Source of the DNA: Neobacillus mesonae
GTDB taxonomy: Bacteria; Bacillota; Bacilli; Paenibacillales; Paenibacillaceae
Direction of reading: 5' to 3'
NCBI GenBank assembly: GCA_023715865.1
Contig: JAMBOW010000001.1
Location: 2,046,001 to 2,110,000, forward strand
DNA length: 64,000 nt
Part shown: piece after piece, positions 1 to 8,109 of the stretch
How positions within the stretch are numbered: position 1 is the stretch's first letter
How the letters are laid out: every line of letters starts with the position of its first letter
Made by a program: the position numbers and the translations under genes
Notes under the pieces: model-generated
The model's database searches: none
Told to the model about the DNA's origin: nothing
Seen by the model: the letters and a program-made list of their open reading frames with translations, nothing else

Positions 1-15
1 AATAAACTTTTCCAT
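1..15 (-). CDS. 5' end of a gene running off the left edge
   Basis: Only the first five codons are visible, encoding Met-Glu-Lys-Phe-Ile on the minus strand. A GAGGTG ribosome-binding site lies about 5 nt upstream of the ATG (within 16-40), which is what supports a real start. A terminator at 86-118 separates it from the oxidoreductase gene, so it probably begins its own transcription unit. No function can be assigned. Confidence 0.45.
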
Positions 16-75
16 TAGACACCTCACACCCTGTAATTTTGCTGATTATATGATAACACAAGGGAACTCTTGTTC

Positions 76-118
76 CAAAAAACAAATAATCAGGGTCCGT
101 AAAAACGTCCCTGATTAT
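76..118 (-). terminator. Terminator after the sugar ABC operon
   Basis: A 10-bp stem (86-95 with 109-118) is followed on the minus strand by a T-rich run. It lies just downstream of the oxidoreductase stop and is the likely end of the ABC transporter operon. A second small hairpin (63-67 with 72-76) sits beyond it. Confidence 0.75.
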
Positions 119-136
119 GTATTATATAGGATTATA

Positions 137-1135
137 TTATATGGATACCGGAGTTAAAATACCTGAGCCTGCACTGCTGATCATTGCCGCCTCCGTTACT
201 CTGGCAATGATCAGACCGCTTTCGGATGGAGCAGAGGCCTGCTTCCTTCTTCCAAGCAGTAGTTCTACGAAATCCTGATCCGGATTGCTGGACTGCGGCC
301 AAAGCCCTTCCGGCACCTCCCGAACCTCAGGTTCTCCGTCAACAGCCTCGTAAAGTCTTCCGTTGCGAAAAAGGATGGTGCCTCTATCCCCATGAATGGA
401 TAAATCCTCTTGCCACTTAATGCTGGCACTCCCTACCACATGAAAGGAACCAATTGCGCCTCCTTCGAACTGAATCGTTACCGCTGAATCAATGTCTACC
501 TCTGTCTCTCTTGTGTCAATGATTGCAGATACATGCTGCGGCTTTAAGCCTGTAATCCACAGTACAGCATCCAGAAGATGGCTGCCGGAGTCATTCAACT
601 GGCCTCCGCAGGACAGTGCAAGACTTTGTCTCCAGGTTCCTTTCTGATCTGTCATCCAGCTTTGCGCTTGATAAGCGCTGACAAATTGAATACGGCCAAG
701 CTTTCCTTCATGTACGGACTGCTTCATATACATGTATGGGCCCAGCAAATGCCGCTGATAAGCGACGGCAAGGTGCTTGCCGCTTGCAGCAGCTTGGGCG
801 ATAATAGCCTCCGCATTCTGAGCACCATCAACAAAGGGCTTCTCCATTAACACATGGAGACCTGCTTTGAGACATTCCATTCCCTGTTCGTAATGTAGGC
901 GGTGCGGGGATACGATAACGGCTGCATCAAGCTTTTCTTGGGTTAATGCTTCCTTATAATCCGTATAGGCTGCAGCCCTCTGCAGAGACGGGTAATCCTC
1001 TTGTGCTTTATCCATTGCGGCTGTGCTGGGATCAGCAATCGCTGTAATTTCAGCCTCAGGAATTTGAAGTAGCTTCCGAATATGCTCTCTGCCCATTCCA
1101 CCGACGCCAATCATTAAGAAACGAATCTTTTCCAT
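137..1135 (-). CDS. Gfo/Idh/MocA family NAD(P)-dependent oxidoreductase
   Basis: This is a 332-residue cytoplasmic dehydrogenase. The N-terminal Rossmann fold shows the dinucleotide motif GVGGMG at residues 10-15. The family signature Glu-Lys-Pro is at 98-100, whose lysine is normally catalytic. The rest matches the usual substrate/dimerisation alpha-beta domain, and the length is normal for the family. Members oxidise or epimerise sugars and inositols; the substrate cannot be read from the sequence. It is the last gene of the ABC importer operon, 14 bp after the permease stop, with a GGGGG ribosome-binding site about 10 nt before the ATG. The context suggests that it processes the sugar imported by the transporter (inference). 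Confidence 0.9.
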   Translation of the reverse strand: MEKIRFLMIGVGGMGREHIRKLLQIPEAEITAIADPSTAAMDKAQEDYPSLQRAAAYTDYKEALTQEKLDAAVIVSPHRLHYEQGMECLKAGLHVLMEKPFVDGAQNAEAIIAQAAASGKHLAVAYQRHLLGPYMYMKQSVHEGKLGRIQFVSAYQAQSWMTDQKGTWRQSLALSCGGQLNDSGSHLLDAVLWITGLKPQHVSAIIDTRETEVDIDSAVTIQFEGGAIGSFHVVGSASIKWQEDLSIHGDRGTILFRNGRLYEAVDGEPEVREVPEGLWPQSSNPDQDFVELLLGRRKQASAPSESGLIIARVTEAAMISSAGSGILTPVSI

Positions 1136-1149
1136 TACTATATGTCCCC

Positions 1150-1986
1150 CTATCCCTTAATCCCGCTGAAGGTAATCCCTTGAATAAATGTCTTCTGTAA
1201 AAAGAAGAACAAGATAATGATAGGAGCTGTCATAATTGTGGACACGGCCATCATCAGTCCCCATTCCGTCCCTTTTTGGCTCTGGAATTGCTGTAGTCCG
1301 AGCGATAAAGTATAGGATTCCGGATTCGTAAGATAGAGCAGCGGCCCCATAAAGTCCGTCCAGCTCGCCATAAACTGGAACAAGCCGACTGCCAGCACTG
1401 CGGATTTCGCTAAAGGCAGCATAATCTGCCAATAGATTCGAAACTCGCTTGCCCCATCTATACGTGCAGCATCCTTTAGCTCATTCGGCAGTCCCATAAA
1501 AAACTGGCGCAGCAAAAAGATATAGAACGGCACTCCAAAAAAGGCAGGAACTATTAAAGGGAGCAAGGTTCCGATCCAGTTCAGCTTATCAAAGAGCAGA
1601 AATAAAGGAATCATTGTAACTTGACCAGGTATCATCATCACTGCGATGGTGATGAGAAACAGCGACTGGCTGCCGCGCCACTCCAGCTTGGCAAAGCTGT
1701 AAGCAACCAGCGGAGAAGTTAATACCACACCCAGCGTACTGAGGCCGGTAATGATCAACGTATTTTTCAAGTAAGTAAAGAATGGAATATAGGTCAAGGC
1801 ATCGACATAGTTACTCCACTTAAAAGGTTTCGGAATCCATTCCGGCGGAAACGTGAACACCTGCTCGAGCGGCTTAAGCGATGTCGATACCATCCAAATA
1901 AACGGTGCCAGGAAGAATACAGAAGCAGCAACCAGAAAGACATGAGCGCTTATTTGTTTTACGTTACGAGCGGTTTTTGCTGACAT
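1150..1986 (-). CDS. Carbohydrate ABC transporter permease (MalG-like)
   Basis: This is a 278-residue inner-membrane permease of the CUT1 sugar importer type. It has about six hydrophobic segments and the cytoplasmic EAA loop near residues 169-192 (core DAARIDGAS), which contacts the ATPase. I chose the ATG at 1986 over the upstream in-frame codon at 2022. AGGAGGGA lies 6 nt before it, and this start leaves an 11-bp gap after the preceding permease rather than an overlap. It pairs with the permease at 1998-2933 and the lipoprotein at 3000-4295. No ATPase gene is in the operon, so it presumably uses a shared MsmX-type ATPase encoded elsewhere (inference from related Firmicutes systems). Confidence 0.93.
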   Translation of the reverse strand: MSAKTARNVKQISAHVFLVAASVFFLAPFIWMVSTSLKPLEQVFTFPPEWIPKPFKWSNYVDALTYIPFFTYLKNTLIITGLSTLGVVLTSPLVAYSFAKLEWRGSQSLFLITIAVMMIPGQVTMIPLFLLFDKLNWIGTLLPLIVPAFFGVPFYIFLLRQFFMGLPNELKDAARIDGASEFRIYWQIMLPLAKSAVLAVGLFQFMASWTDFMGPLLYLTNPESYTLSLGLQQFQSQKGTEWGLMMAVSTIMTAPIIILFFFLQKTFIQGITFSGIKG

Positions 1987-1997
1987 ATGTCTCCCTC

Positions 1998-2933
1998 CTA
2001 TTCCCCTTGGTAATGAACCCATTTTTTTGATGTACCAAAGATAATTGCTGTAAGAAGCATTACGATAATAAACAGGATCCAGGCCATCGCCGAAGCATAT
2101 CCCATCTTGAAGAACTTAAATCCGTTATCGTATAGATACATGACATAAAATTTCATGGAATCAGCAGGAGAACCTTGGCCGTTGGTTAGCGTGTAAGGCA
2201 GGGTGAACTGCTGAAACGCGCCGATGACACCCATGACCAGATTATAAAAGATGACCGGGGTCAGCAGCGGCAATGTAACACTTTTTACTTTGCTGAACCA
2301 CCCCGCACCATCAATTTCTGCAGCCTCATAGTAGTCGCCTGAAATATCGTTAAGCCCGGCCAGATAGATGACGACAGATTGACCGATCCCCCACAGCGAC
2401 ATCAGTATGAGCGAAGGTTTGGACCAGGTCTCAGAGCCAAGCCATGCCGGCCCTTGAATGCCAAATCCATCCAGAATTCCGTTGACTAGCCCGAATCCCG
2501 GATTAAGCAGCCACATCCACAGCACAGCCATGGCAACGGCAGGAACAAGTGTAGGCAGGAAAAATATCGTCCGATAAACAACCATTCCTCTTACCTTCAT
2601 ATTGAGGAGCATCGCTAACGCTACACCGAAAAAAATGCTGAGCGGCACGAAAAAAACGACAAAGTATAATGTATTGTTAATGGACGTCCAAAAAACGGAG
2701 TCCTTCATGAGTCCGGCATAATTTTGGAAGCCCACAAACTCCCCCGGCTGCAGGATGCTGTAGGTGGTGAAGCTGAAGTAAAGTGAAGAAACAAGCGGAG
2801 CTCCAAAAAAGACGATAAGGCCGATAACCCATGGAGAAGCAAACAACCAGCCATACCTATTATCTCTGTGAAGTCTGCTCTTCTTCCTGCCAGCCGTAGA
2901 GTGTACAGCATACATCGGTTTTGATTTAATCAA
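1998..2933 (-). CDS. Carbohydrate ABC transporter permease (MalF/UgpA-like)
   Basis: This is a 311-residue partner permease of a CUT1 importer. A basic cytoplasmic N-terminus of about 28 residues precedes six predicted membrane helices. The EAA loop lies at about 201-223 (core YYEAAEIDGAG). The start used is TTG at 2933, which has AGGAGG about 10 nt upstream; the next in-frame ATG at 2915 has no ribosome-binding site. It lies 66 bp after the binding-protein gene and 11 bp before the second permease, so the three are co-transcribed. Typical substrates of the family are oligosaccharides or glycerol phosphates; the actual ligand is unknown. Confidence 0.92.
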   Translation of the reverse strand: MIKSKPMYAVHSTAGRKKSRLHRDNRYGWLFASPWVIGLIVFFGAPLVSSLYFSFTTYSILQPGEFVGFQNYAGLMKDSVFWTSINNTLYFVVFFVPLSIFFGVALAMLLNMKVRGMVVYRTIFFLPTLVPAVAMAVLWMWLLNPGFGLVNGILDGFGIQGPAWLGSETWSKPSLILMSLWGIGQSVVIYLAGLNDISGDYYEAAEIDGAGWFSKVKSVTLPLLTPVIFYNLVMGVIGAFQQFTLPYTLTNGQGSPADSMKFYVMYLYDNGFKFFKMGYASAMAWILFIIVMLLTAIIFGTSKKWVHYQGE

Positions 2934-2999
2934 GGAAATCCTGCCTCCTTTTTGCAGAAGTCTTCTGGGCAGCAGCTATAGAAGATAATGCTGCAGCAT

Positions 3000-4295
3000 T
3001 TATTCATTCAAAGCCTTGGTTACGTTATCCGTTACTTTCTTCAAAAGTTCCTCAGGCGTTCCTTTCCCCCGGGTAGCCATATCCACGGCAGAAGCCAGCT
3101 CATTCCAGTACAGAGATCCTTGGGTCATAACAGGCCGAGCATGAGAAACAGGAAGCACTTCGATAAATTCCTTGAATATTGGATCCTCTTTGTAGCCAAG
3201 CTGTTCATTCACTTCATCTTTAATGGAGAAATCTCCGCTGATTCGGCTGAATATTTCCTGTCCTGTTTCACCGGATAAGAACTTCATGAATTCCCATGCT
3301 GCATCCTGATTTTTGGAGCCCTTTGGCATAACTGTCGCCCATCCCCCTGACCAGGTTGTGTGATTCTCACCCGTTGGAGTCGGCATCGGGAACACGCCAT
3401 ACTTCAAATCAGGATTAAATTTCTTCGCTTGAGATACAGTCCAGGGACCGGATACCTGCATGCTTAATTGACCAGTAAAAAACGGATCCATTGTCGACGT
3501 CCCCTGAGAGCTCGTAAACGATGCGATATCCTCTATGTTGTATTTCTGTGCATATTCCGTCATCCATGTAAGTGCCTCTATATTCTTGGGATGATCTGCG
3601 GTCACATTCCCGCTTTCATCCATAAATTCACCCCCGAAAGACCAGCCCCAACCATAGAACCAGCCCTGTCCATACCAGGGAATAAAGCCAATTTGCTTGA
3701 AGCGGTTTCCTTCTTTGATCGTCAGCTTTTCAGCAACTGCCTCCAGCTCTTCAATGGTCTTCGGTGTCTGTTCCGGATCTAGACCTGCCTGCTCAAAATG
3801 CTCCTTGTTATAAAATACGAGTCGAGCATCTGTAGAGGTCGGCATAGCGTAGAGCTTTCCATCATAGCCAGCCTCCTCCCAGGCGAACGGGTAGAACCCT
3901 TCCTCAGTAATCTGATCCCTGCTCGCAAGTTCTGTGAGATCCGTCAGAGATCCTTGTGCTGCCCAGGTGGCCACTTCAAAGCGGTCGAAATAAGCGACAT
4001 CCGGGGCATTGCCGCCTGCAACAGCAGCTAGAAGCTTTTCGTTCTTCCCTTCACCCTGCTGCGCAATGTACACGGAATTGACCTTAATGTCAGTGTGTTC
4101 TGCTTCAAAAGCCTTGATCACTTCGGCTATGGCGTCGCCTGTCAGTTCAGTCATGGAATGCCAAAACGTAATTGTCTTCTTCCCGTCACTGTTCCCGGAA
4201 TCCCCGTTTGCAGCTCCCCCCGAACATCCTGACAGCACCGTGCTGAATACCAAAATCAGAATACTTAAGCACCAGAAACCCTTTTTAAAAACCAT
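3000..4295 (-). CDS. Extracellular solute-binding lipoprotein (family 1)
   Basis: This 431-residue sugar-binding lipoprotein captures the substrate outside the membrane and delivers it to the two downstream permeases. The N-terminus has a lysine-bearing start, a hydrophobic core and a lipobox LSGC with the lipidated cysteine at residue 24, followed by a Gly/Ser/Asp-rich tether. The mature part is a family 1 binding protein with the TFWHSMTE entry strand and the YNKEHFEQAGLDPE segment. It is the first gene of the operon. Upstream lie a candidate operator (4376-4404) and a cre-like palindrome (4336-4349), so regulation by the adjacent GntR-LacI protein and by carbon catabolite control is likely (inference). 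Confidence 0.93.
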   Translation of the reverse strand: MVFKKGFWCLSILILVFSTVLSGCSGGAANGDSGNSDGKKTITFWHSMTELTGDAIAEVIKAFEAEHTDIKVNSVYIAQQGEGKNEKLLAAVAGGNAPDVAYFDRFEVATWAAQGSLTDLTELASRDQITEEGFYPFAWEEAGYDGKLYAMPTSTDARLVFYNKEHFEQAGLDPEQTPKTIEELEAVAEKLTIKEGNRFKQIGFIPWYGQGWFYGWGWSFGGEFMDESGNVTADHPKNIEALTWMTEYAQKYNIEDIASFTSSQGTSTMDPFFTGQLSMQVSGPWTVSQAKKFNPDLKYGVFPMPTPTGENHTTWSGGWATVMPKGSKNQDAAWEFMKFLSGETGQEIFSRISGDFSIKDEVNEQLGYKEDPIFKEFIEVLPVSHARPVMTQGSLYWNELASAVDMATRGKGTPEELLKKVTDNVTKALNE

Positions 4296-4335
4296 TCTTC
4301 TGACACCGCCTTTGACATGGTTTATTTCAGATGAC

Positions 4336-4349
4336 TGTAAGCGCTTACC
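4336..4349. promoter_or_regulatory. cre-like site upstream of the sugar ABC operon
   Basis: The sequence TGTAAGCGCTTACC contains a perfect 12-bp palindrome at 4337-4348. It fits the CcpA catabolite-responsive element consensus except for its last base. It lies about 40-55 bp upstream of the binding-protein start, downstream of a possible TATAAC -10 element, where a bound repressor would block transcription. LacI-family operators have the same core, so another LacI-type regulator is possible. Confidence 0.6.
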
Positions 4350-4375
4350 GTTAGTTATAAAAAAATAGAATATTC

Positions 4376-4404
4376 AAGTTAATATGTATTGTATATATCA
4401 ACTT
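4376..4404. promoter_or_regulatory. Candidate operator for the adjacent GntR-LacI repressor
   Basis: A 29-bp inverted repeat has arms AAGTTAATAT and ATATCAACTT, with 11 of 14 paired positions complementary. Its right arm plus flanks, TATATCAACTTA (4394-4405), recurs exactly at 5665-5676 in front of the repressor gene. A shared element at both promoters is what an autoregulated local repressor would need. The assignment is inference. Confidence 0.5.
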
Positions 4405-4493
4405 AAGTCATCTGTATACAGTACTCTAACAGACGATTAACCATTTTGCAATAATTAGCCAAAAATATTTTTTAATTCCATTGTTTTTAAAAT

Positions 4494-4531
4494 TAAAAAG
4501 GAAGGGCATCTCCTATGTGGAGCGTCCTTCC
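4494..4531 (-). terminator. Terminator of the GntR-LacI regulator gene
   Basis: An imperfect hairpin with GGAAGG/CCTTCC arms at 4500-4531 overlaps the last codons of the regulator. On the minus strand it is followed by five T residues. Confidence 0.65.
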
Positions 4532-5634
4532 TTAAATTCAAATCCGAGCAGGGTCAGCTTGGGAACCTCCTCATGCTTTATTTGCGAGTACAGCATGTCG
4601 ACAGCGACTTGACCCATTTTGGATTCGTATTGCCTGATATGTGTAAATCTTGGTCTGTCAAACGGATCATCCGGGCAATCAAAACAAACGATGGAGCAGT
4701 CCTCCGGAACACGAAGGTTCATGGATTCAAGCATTTTATACAGAATGATAGCGATTTCGTATTCAGCACACACAAAAGCCGTAATTTGCGGATGCTCTCT
4801 AAGAAGCCTCCTGATCAGTTCCCTCTCTTCTGTATGGCTGTCGTTCGATTTAACTGAATATCCATTCGGGATATCCGTAATTAAATATTCGGAACAGAGC
4901 CTGGTCCCGCTTGCTAGAAAGGCCTGCTGAAAACCAGCCAGCCGATCCTCAAGCGTAGAGGTGCGATTGGGATCAGGAGAAATAAATGCGATGTGCTGGT
5001 GACCTCGTTCGAGCAAAAAAGCAGCCAGCTTAAAGGCAGCGGTTTTGTTATCTGTATGAACAGTACAGGCTTGAATTCCTTTTAAGTTCCGATCTACCAC
5101 GACAACAGGAAAACCTTCGAGGATCATCTTTAGCAGTCTCTGATTGTACTCTTTACTATCCACTGGAAACACGATAATACCATTAACCCCAAGCTCCAGA
5201 AGGGAATCAATGGCTTCCTCTTCCTCATGTATGGAATGATTGCTTCGTTTTATAATTAAGGTACCGCCCATCTCAGCGATTCTTTTCTCTACTGCATATT
5301 GCAGCTCTAATCCATAACCGTCTGTATAGCTTGGAAATATCGCTCCAATTAACAGCGTGTCGCAGCTTCCTCTCTTTGAGCCTTCATCGTTCTCGGTTTC
5401 ATCTGCTAATGTCTCAGGTGAATTCACGTAAGAACCTTTTCCGCGAATTCTCACAATGACACCTTCATCCGCTAGAAGATCCAATGCTTTTTTGGCCGTA
5501 ATGCGGCTAACCTGGTACTTATCCGTCAGTTCCTTTTCCGAAGGAACTTGGTCTCCCGGCAAAAGTCGGCCAGTGTCGATTTCCTGAAGAAGCGAAGTAA
5601 TAATTTGTTGATATAAAGGTTGGCTCATACGCAT
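4513..5634 (-). CDS. GntR-LacI hybrid transcriptional regulator (AraR-like)
   Basis: This is a 373-residue repressor. Residues 1 to about 70 form a GntR-type winged helix (motif LPGDQVPSEKELTDKYQVSR). From about residue 92 onward there is a LacI/periplasmic-binding-protein-like sugar sensor domain with typical segments such as GIIVFPVDSKE and GHQHIAFISPD. The architecture is that of B. subtilis AraR. It is encoded directly upstream of the sugar ABC operon in the same direction, but ends in its own terminator. A 12-bp element is shared between its own promoter (5665-5676) and that of the transporter (4394-4405), which suggests autoregulation plus control of the importer. The effector sugar is unknown. 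Confidence 0.9.
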   Translation of the reverse strand: MRMSQPLYQQIITSLLQEIDTGRLLPGDQVPSEKELTDKYQVSRITAKKALDLLADEGVIVRIRGKGSYVNSPETLADETENDEGSKRGSCDTLLIGAIFPSYTDGYGLELQYAVEKRIAEMGGTLIIKRSNHSIHEEEEAIDSLLELGVNGIIVFPVDSKEYNQRLLKMILEGFPVVVVDRNLKGIQACTVHTDNKTAAFKLAAFLLERGHQHIAFISPDPNRTSTLEDRLAGFQQAFLASGTRLCSEYLITDIPNGYSVKSNDSHTEERELIRRLLREHPQITAFVCAEYEIAIILYKMLESMNLRVPEDCSIVCFDCPDDPFDRPRFTHIRQYESKMGQVAVDMLYSQIKHEEVPKLTLLGFEFKEGRST

Positions 5635-5664
5635 TCCCTTCCAAGAAATTTATAATATACCAAC

Positions 5665-5676
5665 TATATCAACTTA
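5665..5676. promoter_or_regulatory. Second copy of the repressor half-site
   Basis: TATATCAACTTA lies about 30 bp upstream of the regulator start and is identical to the sequence at 4394-4405 in the transporter promoter. The surrounding symmetry is weaker here than at 4376-4404. Confidence 0.4.
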
Positions 5677-5706
5677 ATAATACAGCGTCAATTTCATTGA
5701 TTACAT

Positions 5707-5740
5707 AAGAAAAGCCCGCCACTGATAAGTGCGGCGGACT
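5707..5740 (-). terminator. Terminator of the Opu-type operon
   Basis: On the minus strand, CCGC and CACT arms (with a 2-nt bulge) pair with AGTG and GCGG around a TATC loop. They are followed by GCTTTTCTTA. It lies about 30 bp after the stop of the SBP-permease fusion gene. Confidence 0.7.
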
Positions 5741-5770
5741 GAACTTTAATTACAACAGTTAAAAGTTAGA

Positions 5771-7366
5771 TTAGTGTTTTGCGATTTTAAAACGATTCGC
5801 CAATCTTCCGAGAACGATGTCGGCAAGAATGGCAAGCAAGGCTGCCGGAATCGCGCCTGCCAATATTTTAATATTGTGACGCTGGTTAAGACCTGCGTAA
5901 ATTTCACGGCCAAGCCCGTCTCCCCCGATCAGCGGCGCAAGCGTGGCAACACCAATCGCTATTACGGCCGCTACCCGCAAACCTGCCATCAGGAACGGCA
6001 GCGACAATGGCATCTCAACCTTCCAGAGCAGCTGGAACGGACTCATACCCATACCTTTCCCCGCGTCCTTCACACCCGGGTTCACTTCCTTAAGACCTAC
6101 GTAAGTGTTCCGAACAACAGGATTTAAGCTATACAGGAATAATCCGACAACTACCGTTGAATTTCCTAGACCCAATGTAACCATCAAAAGTGCAAGCAGC
6201 GCCAAGCTTGGCAGTACTTGAACAATGTTCGTAATAAACATAATGACGCGCCCTGTTCTAGGATGGCGAGCACTGATCACTCCAAGCGGTATACCAATGA
6301 TCAAAGCAAGACCCAGCCCGCAGAGCACCATTACAATATGGATCCATGTCATATTCCATAAGTATGAAGCATTTTCGGTAATATAGTAACCAAATTTCTG
6401 CAGAGGAGCCGCATCCGGATCCATCACCGAAGCTGGGAGTTTCGATTCATCCAGAAGCCCCTGGTCGACCAGATACATAAGCGCTACATTTCGAGGCTCC
6501 ATTTTATTAACGTCAACTTGATAGTTGAGATCGGTCATTGTATTTGCATCAATGGTACCGATCAACGTGGACAGCACTTCATCGAGCTCAGGATATTCGG
6601 CTAAAAGCTCCTTTTTTACTACCGTTGAAGCATCAAAAGGCGGGAAAAATTGCTTATCATCTTCTAGAGTAACGAGATTGAATTCTTTAAGTCCCGGATC
6701 TGTGGTGTAGGCAAGGACAACATCGACGATTTTATCCGCTACAGCTTGATACACAAGCGAAATTTCCATTGGTGACGTGGAAGCAAACGTATAACCATAT
6801 TCTTTCGTAAAGGCCGGGTACCCGTCTGCCGGGCGCTCCAGCCAAGTCGTATCCACCCCAATACTCATATCCGCTGCGTGATCTTTCAGATCGGACATCT
6901 TGCTAAGTCCATATTGTTCAGCAACCTCTGGTCTCACAGCCAGGGTGTACGTATTTTCAAATCCAAGCGGTTCAAACCATTTCAAATTGTACAGTTTGTC
7001 AAAGCCCTCTTGAGCCTGTCTCAATACCGCTGCCCGGTCTTTTGTATCCTCGATTTCAAAATAGCCGTTAAATATCTCTCCTGAGTACAGCGTACCCATA
7101 TCGACCTCGCCCTGGGCGATGGAACGGAGCACGACACTGGACGCGGCCAGGTCTGTCTTAATATCCACACTTAGATCTGTTCTGTCTTCAATTAATGCCT
7201 TATACATTTCAGCTAAGATTTTCGTTTCAGTAAACGTTTGAGTTCCGATCGTTACATCTGCTGCCGAAGCCTTGCCTGGAATACTGATTGAAAATATCGA
7301 TAGCACTAAAACTAACGAACACAATGTACGTATATATTTGGGCCAATTCAAATTAAATACTCTCAT
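5771..7366 (-). CDS. Osmoprotectant-type ABC transporter, substrate-binding protein fused to permease
   Basis: This 531-residue protein combines two components of a quaternary-amine/glycine betaine type importer. A signal peptide (about 1-35, ending ASA) is followed by an OpuBC/OpuCC-like binding domain (about 37-305, opening VTIGTQTFTETKILAEMYKA). A C-terminal five- to six-helix permease domain follows (about 335-531, with GMGMSPFQLLWKVEMPLSLP as its EAA-like loop). The order is binding domain first and permease second. In the well-known fused osmolyte transporters (Lactococcus OpuABC, Listeria BilE) the permease comes first. It is the third gene of the operon after the ATPase and a separate permease. 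Ligand choice among betaine, choline, carnitine or ergothioneine cannot be read from the sequence. Confidence 0.88.
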   Translation of the reverse strand: MRVFNLNWPKYIRTLCSLVLVLSIFSISIPGKASAADVTIGTQTFTETKILAEMYKALIEDRTDLSVDIKTDLAASSVVLRSIAQGEVDMGTLYSGEIFNGYFEIEDTKDRAAVLRQAQEGFDKLYNLKWFEPLGFENTYTLAVRPEVAEQYGLSKMSDLKDHAADMSIGVDTTWLERPADGYPAFTKEYGYTFASTSPMEISLVYQAVADKIVDVVLAYTTDPGLKEFNLVTLEDDKQFFPPFDASTVVKKELLAEYPELDEVLSTLIGTIDANTMTDLNYQVDVNKMEPRNVALMYLVDQGLLDESKLPASVMDPDAAPLQKFGYYITENASYLWNMTWIHIVMVLCGLGLALIIGIPLGVISARHPRTGRVIMFITNIVQVLPSLALLALLMVTLGLGNSTVVVGLFLYSLNPVVRNTYVGLKEVNPGVKDAGKGMGMSPFQLLWKVEMPLSLPFLMAGLRVAAVIAIGVATLAPLIGGDGLGREIYAGLNQRHNIKILAGAIPAALLAILADIVLGRLANRFKIAKH

Positions 7367-7434
7367 TTTTTAATATCTCCCTCTTTCGTTATGGCTTTGA
7401 AGGATGAATACATCCTGCTGACTAAACATCTGTT

Positions 7435-8109
7435 TTAAGCGTTTGCTTTTGCACCATTCTTTTTCGGTGAGAATGCTTTTTCTACCAGACTCAGAAGCAA
7501 GTCTGCAAGCAATGCAAAAAGAATGGCCGAAATGGCGCCCGCTACAATCAGCTCGGTCTTATTCACGCCCAGACCCGACACAATTAATTGGCCAAGTCCG
7601 CCGGCTCCTACAAGCCCTGCGAGGGTAGTCCAACTGATAATATATACCGTAGTAATCCGAATACCCGACATGATATATGGGACCGCCAACGGCAGTTCTA
7701 TTTGAAATAGGCTTTGCAGCCGGCTATATCCCATACCTTTCGATGCGTCCCGCAGTGCAGGATCAACGGATTGCAGTCCAGCATACGTGTTGCGCAGTAA
7801 AGGTAGTAAAGAGTATAGAAACAGCGCAATGACAGCAGGTGTCATTCCGATACCAAACAGCGGAATCATCAGTGCCAGCAGTGCTAAGCTTGGTATTGTT
7901 TGAAACAGGTTCGCTACACTAAACACTACGGAATTGACCCATTTAATCTCACTTCTCGAGATCATAATCGCGACAGGAATAGCCACGATAATACCTAGCA
8001 GTGTCGCAATCAAGGCGATAAGTGCATGCTGTCCTGCAGCGCTGAGTATATCCGGATATCGCTCACCTACAAAAACAAAGAAATTCGCGATGGCATCAAA
8101 GATTTGCAT
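7435..8109 (-). CDS. Osmoprotectant-type ABC transporter permease (OpuCB/OpuBD-like)
   Basis: This 224-residue inner-membrane permease has about five hydrophobic helices. The conserved cytoplasmic coupling segment reads DASKGMGYSRLQSLFQIELP. The start chosen is ATG at 8109 (MQIFDAIANF), preceded by AGGAGG about 9 nt upstream. The in-frame extension to 8145 lies inside the ATPase gene and has no ribosome-binding site. It overlaps the 3' end of the ATPase gene by 14 bp, indicating translational coupling. It probably forms a heterodimeric channel with the permease domain of the downstream fusion protein. Confidence 0.9.
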   Translation of the reverse strand: MQIFDAIANFFVFVGERYPDILSAAGQHALIALIATLLGIIVAIPVAIMISRSEIKWVNSVVFSVANLFQTIPSLALLALMIPLFGIGMTPAVIALFLYSLLPLLRNTYAGLQSVDPALRDASKGMGYSRLQSLFQIELPLAVPYIMSGIRITTVYIISWTTLAGLVGAGGLGQLIVSGLGVNKTELIVAGAISAILFALLADLLLSLVEKAFSPKKNGAKANA

